Source: Salipaludibacillus sp. LMS25
Lineage (GTDB): Bacteria; Bacillota; Bacilli; Bacillales; Salisediminibacteriaceae
Length of the DNA: 64,000 nucleotides
Assembly: GCF_024362805.1 (NCBI RefSeq)
Contig: NZ_CP093299.1
Span: 2,884,001 to 2,948,000, forward strand
Direction: 5' to 3'
How positions within the stretch are numbered: the stretch's first letter is position 1; every line of letters begins with the position of its first letter. This document shows, in pieces, positions 35,133-43,708 of this stretch. A program made the translations under genes and the position numbers. Under the pieces are notes generated by a model. The model was not told the DNA's origin. It saw only the letters and a program-made list of their open reading frames with translations, and searched no databases.

Positions 35133-36008
35133 ATGAGCTTTGTTCGCTTTGAAATTGTCGCAAAAGTAGCCGAGCTAGGAAGCTTTACAGCAACCGCCGA
35201 CAAGTTAAACATGACGCAATCAGCAGTAAGTCATGCTGTTGCTAGTTTAGAAACTGAGTGGGGTGTTTCTCTATTAATCCGTGATCGTAAAAAAGGAATA
35301 ACCCTTAGCGACGCAGGGCAAAAAATTCTTCCACATATTAGAGAAGTACTGAAAAGAATAGAAATCATTAATCAAGAAATAGCATTAGTAACAAACCTAG
35401 AAACGGGCATCATCCGTGTTGGGACGTTTGCCAGTGCTTCTTCTTGCTTATTGCCTAAATTGCTCGCTAAATTCCAGAAAAAACATCCTAACATAGAATT
35501 CAAGTTTTTCGAAGGAACGTATGAAGAAATAACAGAATGGTTAAGGTCAGGAATTATCGACATTGGGTTTGTCGTAAAAGGACAATCAAGCTTAAATTTT
35601 GATTTGGTTCCTCTTATAAAAGACAAGATGGTGGTAGCCTATCATCCAGATCATAGATTCCAGTTCAAAGAAACAGTGGATATGAATGATTTAATGGATG
35701 AGTCTTTTATTATGCCGACAGGGATGTATCAATCCCATGTAGAGGCATTGTTTAAAGAAGCAAACATCGAACCATCGATTCTGTTTGAAGTTCACGACTG
35801 TACAACTATTGCAAATATGGTTCAAGAAGGACTTGGCGTTACAATTGGTCCAGAACTATTTTTAAAGACTCACCAAACTATAAAGGTGAGCAAACTAACG
35901 ATTGAAAACAATCGTGAAGTGGCTCTTGCTTGTCATTCTATTGCCAATGCTTCTCCGGCTGTAAAGGAATTTCTTACTACTGCTAAGCATGTTTTTTATC
36001 AAAATTAA
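35133..36008 (+). CDS. LysR family transcriptional regulator
   Basis: A 291-residue LysR regulator. The N-terminal winged HTH reads FTATADKLNMTQSAVSHAVA then SLETEWGVSLLIRDRKKG. The effector domain begins near residue 90 with GIIRVGTFASASSCLLPKLL. ATG 35133 follows AAGGAGATG with rather long spacing. It is divergently oriented from the MFS gene. A broken close paralogue exists at 26301-26428, so this locus or its relative was once duplicated. Confidence 0.92.
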   Translation: MSFVRFEIVAKVAELGSFTATADKLNMTQSAVSHAVASLETEWGVSLLIRDRKKGITLSDAGQKILPHIREVLKRIEIINQEIALVTNLETGIIRVGTFASASSCLLPKLLAKFQKKHPNIEFKFFEGTYEEITEWLRSGIIDIGFVVKGQSSLNFDLVPLIKDKMVVAYHPDHRFQFKETVDMNDLMDESFIMPTGMYQSHVEALFKEANIEPSILFEVHDCTTIANMVQEGLGVTIGPELFLKTHQTIKVSKLTIENNREVALACHSIANASPAVKEFLTTAKHVFYQN

Positions 36009-36076
36009 GCGGATGGTAAGGGTTCTTGTTTTAAAAAATATTGGCTTTATTTCCATACTTATCGTTCCACATAGCT

Positions 36077-36236
36077 ATTTATCCCACTCTTAAGGGTCAG
36101 TAAAACCCCCACCTGAAAACTTAAGAAGGTCGAAAAGTTTAGGTGGGGGATAAACTGCCCCTAAAGGTCCCATAAGTTAAACGAACAATCAGTGGGGGAT
36201 GAAGGAAAACTCCCACTGATTGAAGCTTAGCTTTAT
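36077..36236 (+). repeat. 155-bp hairpin element, copy 5
   Basis: Full copy, after the LysR gene and upstream of the pbuG riboswitch. Hairpin A pairs as AAACTT/AAGTTT inside CCCCCACCT/AGGTGGGGG. Hairpin B is AATCAGTGGG/CCCACTGATT. The outer stem has the T-for-G mismatch. No gene is seen elsewhere in 36009-36526. Confidence 0.9.
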
Positions 36237-36526
36237 TAGCTGGCTCTATTAACTGTATGACAATGTAATATCATCGTTTGGCAAAGGCGTCACCCTCTGT
36301 TAAAACTTCCAAAAGCGAATATTAACCTTATTATCAAAATTAATATTCGTTTTTTGCCTTGACAGTTATGAATGTCCTTGTTAGAATTTTGTGTATTAGT
36401 GTAACGATAACGTCGTTAATTGGTAGAAAAGCGTGCGATACTTATAAGCGTTTTCTATAAGACAATTGTTTATTGAAAGAGTTATGCTAACTGATTACTA
36501 TAATTACATCAATCTGTCATTCATAA

Positions 36527-36596
36527 ATTCGTATAATTTTGGGAATAGGGCCCTTAAGTTTCTACCGAGCTGCCGTAAATAGCTCGACTACGAATG
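36527..36596 (+). promoter_or_regulatory. purine (guanine-type) riboswitch upstream of pbuG
   Basis: P1 is ATTCGTA/TACGAAT. P2 is TTTTGGG...CCCTTAA, J2/3 is GTTTCTACC, and P3 is GAGCT/AGCTC. J3/1 is GACTACG, with C at the specificity position, so guanine or hypoxanthine is the expected ligand. It controls the purine permease gene through downstream hairpins. Confidence 0.92.
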
Positions 36597-36616
36597 ATAT
36601 GTTTGTTCACAGGGGA

Positions 36617-36652
36617 AATAGAGTAAACAGAGTTTTCTGTCTATTTTATTAA
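36617..36652 (+). other. secondary hairpin in pbuG leader
   Basis: AAATAGA pairs with TCTATTT around an inner CAGA/TCTG, followed by TTATT. It may be the antiterminator or an early weak terminator of the riboswitch, or one of the short palindromic units seen at 33395-33600. Confidence 0.4.
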
Positions 36653-36694
36653 CTGTTGTGATTGGGCATATTATTTAACTAGTGAAACTGATGA

Positions 36695-36734
36695 AAAGCT
36701 CTTGTTCCTACTCATAGGGATAAGAGCTTTTTTG
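36695..36734 (+). terminator. terminator in pbuG leader
   Basis: AAAGCTCTTGTTCCT pairs with AGGGATAAGAGCTTT, followed by six T. It lies between the riboswitch and pbuG as the off-state terminator. Confidence 0.85.
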
Positions 36735-36832
36735 GTGGGAAAGAAAATAGCATGTCATTTTCTAAAGCCTGCTCAGTGTATCTAGCGATTATAAAAAGAC
36801 AGAAGAAATGTGAAAAGGGGAGAGACAAAAAG

Positions 36833-38146
36833 ATGGACCGTTATTTTCGTTTTGACGAGTTAGGAACGAATTACCGCCGTGAGATCATGGGTGGTCTTAC
36901 GACATTTTTAGCAATGGCTTATATTTTATTTGTAAACCCATCTATTCTTTCTAGTGCAGGCATGGACGAAGGAGCCGTATACGTAGCGACAGCTCTTGCG
37001 GCAGCAATCGGTACGATCATTATGGGTGTACTAGCCCGTTACCCAATCGCTTTAGCCCCAGGAATGGGACTTAACGCCTTTTTTACGTATACCGTTGTAA
37101 TAGGCATGGGAATCCCTTGGGAAACGGCATTATTAGGTGTTTTTATTTCAGGTCTTGTATTTATTCTTATTACAGTCGTTGGTATTCGAGAAATCGTCAT
37201 AAACGCCATTCCAGCAGAGTTAAAATATGCAGCTGGAGCAGGGATCGGGTTGTTTATTGCCTTTATCGGTTTAAAAAATGCCGGTATTGTCGTGAGGTCT
37301 GAAGCCACATTAGTTGAATTAGGTCATTTAGGCGCTCCGGCAACATTGTTAGCTATTTTCGGTATTGTGGCCACCGTCATATTCATCACATTAGGTATTA
37401 AAGGCGGTATTTTTTACGGGATGATTTTGACAGCAGTGGTGGGCATGATTTTTGGTACCGTACCATTGCCTGACCAGATAATAGGGTCTATTCCAAGTAT
37501 CTCTCCTACGTTGTTTGCGGTATTCGCACCTTTTGGAGAAATGGCCTTTGGGGAAGTTTTCACCTTGCAATTATTCATTGTTATTTTGACATTTTTATTC
37601 GTTGACTTTTTTGATACGGCAGGAACGTTGTATGCGGTTGCCAACCAAGCGGGATTTGTAAAGGATAATAAGCTGCCACGGGCACAACGGGCGTTAATTG
37701 CCGATTCTTCGGCTACGTCTATCGGCGCTTTACTAGGAACATCAACGACAACAGCTTACATCGAGTCGTCATCAGGTATTGCCGCTGGTGCTCGTTCAGG
37801 GTTTGCTTCAGTCGTAACAGGGTTATTATTCATCGTAGCGCTCTTTTTCTCACCATTACTCGTTGTCGTCACAAACTCTGTGACAGCGCCTGCGTTAATT
37901 ATTGTCGGGGTGCTTATGGCAGGAGCGTTGGCTGATATTGACTGGAGACGATTCGAAATTGCTGTCCCATCCTTCTTCACTGTGTTGGCGATGCCGTTAA
38001 CATACAGTATTGCCACAGGGATCGCTCTAGGCTTTATTATGTATCCCATCACGATGGTATGTAAAGGGCGGGCTAAAGACGTTCACCCAATTATGTACGC
38101 CTTGTTTGTCATCTTTATTTTATATTTTATTTTCCTTGGTGAATAA
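36833..38146 (+). CDS. pbuG: hypoxanthine/guanine permease (NCS2/AzgA family)
   Basis: A 437-residue membrane transporter taking up hypoxanthine and guanine. Typical segments are FDELGTNYRREIMGG, TTFLAMAYILFVNPSILSSA, ALAPGMGLNAFFTYTVV (substrate-site motif) and FVDFFDTAGTLYAVANQAG. ATG 36833 is chosen (AAAAGGGGAGAG upstream), giving the normal length; an in-frame ATG at 36752 adds an unlikely 27-residue tail. It lies after a guanine-type riboswitch and next in B. subtilis-like order after guaA. Confidence 0.95.
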   Translation: MDRYFRFDELGTNYRREIMGGLTTFLAMAYILFVNPSILSSAGMDEGAVYVATALAAAIGTIIMGVLARYPIALAPGMGLNAFFTYTVVIGMGIPWETALLGVFISGLVFILITVVGIREIVINAIPAELKYAAGAGIGLFIAFIGLKNAGIVVRSEATLVELGHLGAPATLLAIFGIVATVIFITLGIKGGIFYGMILTAVVGMIFGTVPLPDQIIGSIPSISPTLFAVFAPFGEMAFGEVFTLQLFIVILTFLFVDFFDTAGTLYAVANQAGFVKDNKLPRAQRALIADSSATSIGALLGTSTTTAYIESSSGIAAGARSGFASVVTGLLFIVALFFSPLLVVVTNSVTAPALIIVGVLMAGALADIDWRRFEIAVPSFFTVLAMPLTYSIATGIALGFIMYPITMVCKGRAKDVHPIMYALFVIFILYFIFLGE

Positions 38147-38158
38147 CGTTTAATCATA

Positions 38159-38198
38159 CCCCGCATCTTCTTCATATGAGGAGATGCGGGGTTTTTTG
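38159..38198 (+). terminator. terminator after pbuG
   Basis: CCCCGCATCTTC pairs with GAGGAGATGCGGGG, followed by TTTTTT. Confidence 0.92.
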
Positions 38199-38451
38199 GT
38201 GTTTTTAAGTGGATGAAAGTCATCTTTTTTGTGGAAGAGTCTTGAAACGTCCCTCCTGTGTGTCGCCGTACTTAGCCCTTTGGCTCGCTATGACGGTTCA
38301 TTCCCCTTTTAATCGCTAAAAACATCATAGGACAGTCATTGGATCTAAGTCTTTCTTCCTATTCTGTTAGAAAATGAGGAAATTTTTAGTAGAAATATGC
38401 CTATTTCCTTATTTTCCCAAAGGTAAATTTTCCTTAATATAAAGAAGATGT

Positions 38452-38536
38452 CTGATGGCGACATGACTATCTAGGTAATAAGGCCGTGAATCTAAGGGGA
38501 GAAGATCTCCCTAACTAAATGAGCATCTGCCATCAG
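38452..38536 (+). other. candidate structured leader of toxin operon
   Basis: CTGATGGC (38452-38459) pairs perfectly with GCCATCAG (38529-38536), enclosing 69 bases. An inner hairpin AGGGGAGA/TCTCCCT lies at about 38496-38514. The structure ends about 38 bases before the first gene of the toxin operon. It matches no riboswitch class I know. The rest of 38199-38451 has no gene. Confidence 0.45.
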
Positions 38537-38574
38537 CGTAAGCGATAGATGATAAAAGAAAGTAGGCGTCATAA

Positions 38575-39267
38575 ATGATGACTATCAACCGCGATTTTCA
38601 ACTTAAAACATTGTTAACAGACGCCATCGAGCAGATGGTCCACCCGTTAGAACAGGCTGGAAGTGACGACGGGAAAGGCATCTTATTAGCGTTACAGGAC
38701 GTTTTTATTAGCGATCCACAGCTAGTGACACAGTTATATCAGGCTTATCGACAAAGCGTGGGCTCACTGACGCTCTCGCATCATGGGGATAATCTTGTCT
38801 ACGAAAGAGAAGGGGACGACCATACGATACGTTTCAAACAAGCATGGGTGTCCTTTAATAATGAACACTATGCCTCGTATCTTGCAGTAACGTTAGAAAT
38901 GGTGAGAGAGGTTTTACCGTTAGGGTCCGTTGTCGAATTAGACCCTCTCTACTTTAAACCGAGCGAGAAAACAGATTCTCCCACGTTACTTGTCATTACA
39001 GGACGCTTTATTGCCCCAAAAGGCTATACGACGTACTTCCCTTATAAAGGTGTCGTCTATCCGGTCGGGGAAGTGAAAGCAAACGCCCATGTGCACTTCA
39101 CGACACCGTTAATCAAAAAAGTGATCCAGCGCGGGTATAAAGACGAAAGTGAATTAGCTTTTGAACTGATGATGAAGAAGGAATTAATTCTAGATAGAGG
39201 GATGACCTCCCTTGAATTTTCTCCTAAGGCTATGACACAGCTACAAACAGAATTGACTAAAAATTAA
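38575..39267 (+). CDS. DUF4176 domain protein of type VII toxin locus
   Basis: A 230-residue soluble protein. The middle contains the DUF4176 pattern LPLGSVVELDPLYF...LLVITGRFI...YFPYKGVVYPVGE, which occurs beside LXG/YwqJ-type toxins in Bacillus. The N-terminal 90 residues are helical and unassigned. It starts at ATG 38575 or 38578; the ribosome site is weak (AAGTAGG). First gene of a tight operon leading to the EndoU toxin; probably an accessory or chaperone-like factor for toxin secretion (inference). Confidence 0.75.
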   Translation: MMTINRDFQLKTLLTDAIEQMVHPLEQAGSDDGKGILLALQDVFISDPQLVTQLYQAYRQSVGSLTLSHHGDNLVYEREGDDHTIRFKQAWVSFNNEHYASYLAVTLEMVREVLPLGSVVELDPLYFKPSEKTDSPTLLVITGRFIAPKGYTTYFPYKGVVYPVGEVKANAHVHFTTPLIKKVIQRGYKDESELAFELMMKKELILDRGMTSLEFSPKAMTQLQTELTKN

Positions 39268-39285
39268 TGAAAGGGTGAGGGGCAC

Positions 39286-39510
39286 ATGTTATATAATGCA
39301 AGTTTTTGCCAAAAGGTGGTACACGGAGCAAGCTTTTCGAGCGGCGTTCTTGATTATTTAGATAAGACCCAACGGGCCATTGAGAAAAATTACTTAGATA
39401 TGGATTTAGAGAATGCCTCCGTCCAAGAAGAGATGGGAGAGATTGTCGTCGAGATGATTAAGGAGATAGAGGCGCTTAAAACGTACGTGTCATCCGTTCA
39501 TTTTAAATGA
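39286..39510 (+). CDS. small helical T7SS-associated protein
   Basis: A 74-residue helical acidic protein with no WXG motif. Its size and position between the DUF4176 gene and another approximately 100-residue helical protein match the small ESX-like partners (for example YwqH/YwqI-type or LapA-type) that bind the N-terminus of LXG toxins. AAGGGTGAGG precedes ATG 39286. Confidence 0.65.
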   Translation: MLYNASFCQKVVHGASFSSGVLDYLDKTQRAIEKNYLDMDLENASVQEEMGEIVVEMIKEIEALKTYVSSVHFK

Positions 39511-39572
39511 ACTTATGATGAGGTCCCATAAAAGCGATGGGATGTCTGTAAAAAGGAAAGGTGTGGTGAGGC

Positions 39573-39881
39573 GTGGCAAATGGAAATATTAAATTAGATA
39601 CGGTCCAATTAGGCATGATTCTCGATAATTTACAAGCAAGCATGGAAGACTTTGAAAGTTATACGACGACATTTCGTACACAAACCCGGGATCAATTAGA
39701 TGGGTTTCAATCTGATTTTGCCAGTAAAACCAGTGAGCTCTTGACGAATATGCGTGATGATGTGAAGTCGGATTTACTCGACCAACTAACGAACTTACAT
39801 GCATGTGGTGAAAGTATTTTAACAGGGATGCAAGAACAAGATGAGGCGCTAAGTCAGGGCATGCAAGGTGGCAAGAGATGA
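39573..39881 (+). CDS. small helical T7SS-associated protein (YwqI/DUF5344-like)
   Basis: A 102-residue protein predicted to form a helical hairpin: MILDNLQASMEDFESYTTTF and DVKSDLLDQLTNLHACGESI. GTG 39573 is the start, with AAAGGTG / GTGAGG upstream. It overlaps the toxin gene by 4 bases, typical of the partner protein co-translated with an LXG toxin. Family name is tentative. Confidence 0.65.
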   Translation: MANGNIKLDTVQLGMILDNLQASMEDFESYTTTFRTQTRDQLDGFQSDFASKTSELLTNMRDDVKSDLLDQLTNLHACGESILTGMQEQDEALSQGMQGGKR

Positions 39882-41461
39882 TACGTGACTTAAAGATTAA
39901 TTACGGTATTTTAGATGATATTGTCGAGCAATTAACTGTTTATCACCAAGCGCTCCAAACGATGGAAACGTCCCTTCACCAACTGAAAGTCTATATGAAA
40001 ACAAATGAAGGGGAAGCCATTGACGCGTGGGAAGAGAAGATAGCAGAGTCAGAGGACACCATCAGTGAATATGCCGAGCAAGTGACAGACCTTCTCACGT
40101 TGTTTGATCGTTATGTAACGGATACGACGGCGTATATCACGCCAGTGGCCAGGCAGGTGATGATGCGCGTTGACCGCAATGATATTTGGTTTAATTTATG
40201 CCAAATCTCTGCAGGCATTTCACAACATACAATGAACGCTGTATTTGCCACTCAGCGAGCCCCGTCCATTCTTAACCTTGGGGACCTATCACAGGAAGCC
40301 CGGGAAGCGAGCAGTCAAAATAAAGCGAAATTAGACCTGATTCGTGATAAAATAAAAGAGACGAATCAGACGATGTCTAGTAAAATGGACAGCCTGTGGG
40401 ACCTGTACAACTCAAAAGTAAAACCGTTTGAGAACACGGACGATGACTACAGTCAAAAAGCAAATGACATTAAGAAGAAGTATACCTCCATGTGGGAATG
40501 GCTCGTGGAAGGGGTTAAAAACGCGGTCGTCACGTATATAGATTTTATAAGGGGCGTTGTAGCCGGTTTAGTTGACTTGGTGGAAGGCGTACTCGTATTA
40601 GTCGGGAATGGCCTTATCCTAGTTATCTCCGACATCATACCTGACGACATTGAACCTGCTTTTCTTAAAAACAAATCTGACAGCATAATAGATGACTTCC
40701 AAGCGGTCACGAAGCAACTCCTCGAAGACCCATTTATCATCGTGGAATCAATTGGCCAGTCTATATCCGACGCGTGGGAAGAAGAAGGTGCCATGTATAT
40801 GGGTGGCTATGTGGCAGCGGATGTGCTCGTGACCATCGCCGGAGGGAAGGCGCTTCAGTCGGGTAGCATCCTAGGTGATGTGAGTAGTACAGGACGAACA
40901 CTGGACAAACTAGGTGACACCACCCAAGCGCTGGACAAAGCAGGGGATGTGGCAAAGCGTGTTGATCAGGTTGAGGATGTTGTTAAGGGTACGGGTAATA
41001 ATAGTAAGCCAGTCAGCGGAGCTAAATCAATTATCACACCTGAAATGAAGGGAAAAATCCTTTTGGGACAGAGAAAGAACCCTAATAAAAATGAAATTAT
41101 TGGGGGGCATTCATCAAACATTAATAATAGCCATTCTAATTATGCTACAGAAGCTATTAAAATCAACCCTGATGGTACGAAAGATATCAAATATATAACT
41201 CAATTTCCTGATGGGAATCTTTCAAAAATAAAAAATAGTACAATATTTCCTGAAGGTTGGAGTGATATTAAAATCTTAGATAGTATAACTGATATTGGTA
41301 ATTCTCCTCCAATAAGTATTAGAGGTAGAGATGGAGCAACTTTCCATAGGGGAATTGTTGATGGTGTAGAAATTGATGTTATTAAAATAGGTGATACGGT
41401 AGTTAGCGGCTACCCAACAGGACAAATTAATGCTCCATTACCAGGGGGGTTTAGTAAATAG
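39878..41461 (+). CDS. LXG-type polymorphic toxin with C-terminal EndoU nuclease domain
   Basis: A 527-residue secreted toxin. The N-terminal 230 residues are helical (LXG-like targeting domain for type VII secretion). A hydrophobic stretch near residues 225-260 (VVAGLVDLVEGVLVLVGNGL) is followed by a linker. The C-terminal 130 residues look like bacterial EndoU RNase: IIGGHSSNI with the first histidine, STIFPEGWSDIKI, FHRGIVDGVEI and VVSGYPTG. The target is probably RNA of competitors. The next gene encodes the likely immunity protein. Confidence 0.8.
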   Translation: MIRDLKINYGILDDIVEQLTVYHQALQTMETSLHQLKVYMKTNEGEAIDAWEEKIAESEDTISEYAEQVTDLLTLFDRYVTDTTAYITPVARQVMMRVDRNDIWFNLCQISAGISQHTMNAVFATQRAPSILNLGDLSQEAREASSQNKAKLDLIRDKIKETNQTMSSKMDSLWDLYNSKVKPFENTDDDYSQKANDIKKKYTSMWEWLVEGVKNAVVTYIDFIRGVVAGLVDLVEGVLVLVGNGLILVISDIIPDDIEPAFLKNKSDSIIDDFQAVTKQLLEDPFIIVESIGQSISDAWEEEGAMYMGGYVAADVLVTIAGGKALQSGSILGDVSSTGRTLDKLGDTTQALDKAGDVAKRVDQVEDVVKGTGNNSKPVSGAKSIITPEMKGKILLGQRKNPNKNEIIGGHSSNINNSHSNYATEAIKINPDGTKDIKYITQFPDGNLSKIKNSTIFPEGWSDIKILDSITDIGNSPPISIRGRDGATFHRGIVDGVEIDVIKIGDTVVSGYPTGQINAPLPGGFSK

Positions 41462-41474
41462 AGGAGGAAAGTGA

Positions 41475-41885
41475 ATGTACGAAAAAGTAGATGCAGTATT
41501 ATCTGAAAATAGCGCAGATAATTATTTTTATGACGATGAATTTATGTATGTGCAAGAATTGATGAGTGAGTTTACTAATATTGATTGGGAGAATTTAATT
41601 CGAGGATTAAAAGATAAAGATGATAAATATAAAATTAGATTGGCCTACTGTATAGATGAAGATAACGGAGTATATGGATTTAATATATTATTAGATTTAC
41701 TTAATGAGAGTGATGAAGTGGCTGAATATGCAATAGATTCTTTACGTTCTTTTAATGGAGAAGAGTATAAAAAAATTATTGCTTCTAATAAGCAAATAAA
41801 GGACAAAGTGGATGAATTGTTAGTAGATGCTAGTTTACCTATTAAAAGGATTTTAGAAGCATTTTTACAACAAAACAAATTATAA
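41475..41885 (+). CDS. probable immunity protein for EndoU toxin
   Basis: A 136-residue acidic helical protein 13 bases after the toxin gene with AGGAGG upstream. The middle resembles HEAT-like repeats (IRLAYCIDEDNGVYGFNILL). Assignment as immunity rests on position and acidity; the family is not identified. It is notably more AT-rich than the conserved toxin N-terminus, as is common for exchanged toxin/immunity cassettes. Confidence 0.65.
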   Translation: MYEKVDAVLSENSADNYFYDDEFMYVQELMSEFTNIDWENLIRGLKDKDDKYKIRLAYCIDEDNGVYGFNILLDLLNESDEVAEYAIDSLRSFNGEEYKKIIASNKQIKDKVDELLVDASLPIKRILEAFLQQNKL

Positions 41886-42122
41886 AAATTCGCAAATATT
41901 ATTAAACTTAAAAAAAGTACAAAATCACTTGATTGCCTAAAATTTGGAGTGAATTGATAGAGTAAATTTATGGTGAAATGTCTCAAATCTTGTGAAAGCT
42001 AAAAAGTCAAAGTATAGTATTGAAAAAATAGATGATTATTTAGTGAAATTAATTGATAAGCATTATGAAAAAATAGACTTAGGTGACTAGTATATGAGTC
42101 AATAAATCTTAATACAATTCTT

Positions 42123-42160
42123 AAACCTTGATTGGCTAAATGCCTCTCAAGGTTTTTACT
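42123..42160 (+). terminator. terminator after toxin/immunity genes
   Basis: AAACCTTG pairs with CAAGGTTT (17-base loop) followed by TTTACTTT. Before it, GTG 41993 opens a 32-codon scrap ending KLIDKHYEKIDLGD, probably a relic of another immunity gene. Confidence 0.65.
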
Positions 42161-42678
42161 TTAATTTATATAAATCAGCTGATATTGAATGGCACAAAAA
42201 GAAAATGATTTGTTTGAGAATCGAGAGCTCATGAAGGCTGGATCGTCAAGGAGTAATTCGTAAACAGTGGTCTAGGAAGAAAAGTGTGAGAATTAGGTGA
42301 GATGACATTTTACATGCAGGAGGTAGTTTTGTATGGAATAGTGATTAAATAAACAATAATGACAAAGCTCGTGGCGATAAACAATGGTTAATGTGAGAGG
42401 GGGGGTTCTTTATATAGTTAAATATGTTTAAGGTTGTATTTTTACAAGAAACGGTCGTATAATACTCGCTATTCGTTTAAAAAGCGTTACGAAAATTAAA
42501 ATTTATGTAACGGGAGGGTATACGAGTCTCGTTACAAAGGTAAGTAAAAAATAGATAAAGAGTGAATTTTCACGATGATCATAAAAGTATATGGTGCAAT
42601 TTAGGGAATAAAGAAATAAGCATGGTGATTTAATTAAGAAATAACGGATTCTCAACCGAATTTTCTTCTCATCATAAG

Positions 42679-43369
42679 TAGTAAAATGGACAGCCTGTGG
42701 GACCTTTATAATTCGAAAGTAAAACCATTTGAGAACACGGACGATGACTACAGTCAAAAAGCAAATGACATTAAGAAGAAGTATACCTCCATGTGGGAAT
42801 GGCTCGTGGAAGGGGTTAAAAACGCGGTCGTCACGTATATAGATTTTATAAGGGGCTTGTAGCCGGTTTAGTTGACTTGGTGGAAGGCGTACTCGTATTA
42901 GTCGGGAATGGCCTTATCCTAGTTATCTCCGACTTCATACCTGACGACATCGAACCTGCTTTTCTTAAAAACAAATCTGACAGCATAATAGATGACTTCC
43001 AAGCGGTCACGAAGCAACTCCTCGAAGACCCATTTATCATCGTGGAATCAATTGGCCAGTCCATATCCGATACGTGGGAAGAAGAAGGCGTCATGTATAT
43101 GAGCGGCTATGTGGCAGCGGATGTGCTAGTGAGTATAGTGAGCATATTCGGAGGGAAGGCCCTTCAGTCGGGTAACATCCTAGGTGATGTGAGTAGTACC
43201 GGACGAACACTGGACAAACTTGGTGACACCACCCAAGCGTGTTGATCAGGTTGAGGATGTTGTTAAGGGTAATAAATTTAATTTTGTTGGAAATGCAAAA
43301 AATCATCTAATAAATGTTAAAAAAGTTAATACTAAAAAAGGTATTGTTGGTGGTCATAAATGGATGAAT
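42679..43369 (+). pseudogene. duplicated LXG toxin segment with a different EndoU-like tail
   Basis: Starting abruptly at 42679 this DNA repeats 40378-40990 of the toxin gene almost base for base, so it lacks the first 165 codons. It carries a one-base deletion (GGGGCTTGTAG for GGGGCGTTGTAG, about 42857), a small insertion near 43134, and a deletion between AAGCG repeats near 43237. After GTTAAGGGTAATAA it diverges into NHLINVKKVNTKKGIVGGHK, the opening of a second EndoU-like domain, and is then cut by an IS end. It is an orphan toxin cassette. Confidence 0.85.
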
Positions 43370-43482
43370 TGATGTTAGTCTAAATAACGGATACAGTAAA
43401 TTGGGAGAAAATCACGTATAATGATAACTAACAATTTAACGGGAGTATCCAACATGAGAAAATCATATGACAAAGAGTACAA
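43370..43482 (+). mobile_element. IS3-like left-end remnant, second copy
   Basis: The same element end as at 19167-19260: TTAGTCTAAATAACGGATAC, an AACGGGAG ribosome site and MRKSYDKEYK as the transposase start. It is truncated after about 10 codons, joining the orphan toxin tail to the 3' end of an immunity gene. Confidence 0.7.
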
Positions 43483-43649
43483 ATGATTTGGAAAATGTTT
43501 TTCAAGCTATGAAGTATTTGTATCGTAGTTACTCACCTGAACATAATGACTATTTATATTGGAGGAATAATGGTCTATTTGAATGTGATTCATTCCAAGA
43601 GGTACTTGATGAAGGAATACTCGAGAAAAATAGATTAATATATTTTTAA
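43483..43649 (+). pseudogene. immunity-gene 3' fragment
   Basis: Encodes about 55 residues (DLENVFQAMKYLYRSYSPEH, then LFECDSFQEVLDEGILEKNR) to a normal stop at 43649, but its 5' end was replaced by the IS remnant. Position after an orphan toxin domain suggests it was the cognate immunity gene. An ATG at 43467 inside the IS sequence is in frame only by chance. Confidence 0.55.
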
Positions 43650-43708
43650 AAAGGTAGTGGTTATGTATCGTTAATAAATTTAAAAAGCCAATCTTAGTTT
43701 TCCCATTA

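Noticed and set aside
43467..43482. ATG 43467 as a real gene start
   Set aside because: It lies in the IS remnant and is in frame with the downstream immunity fragment only through the junction.
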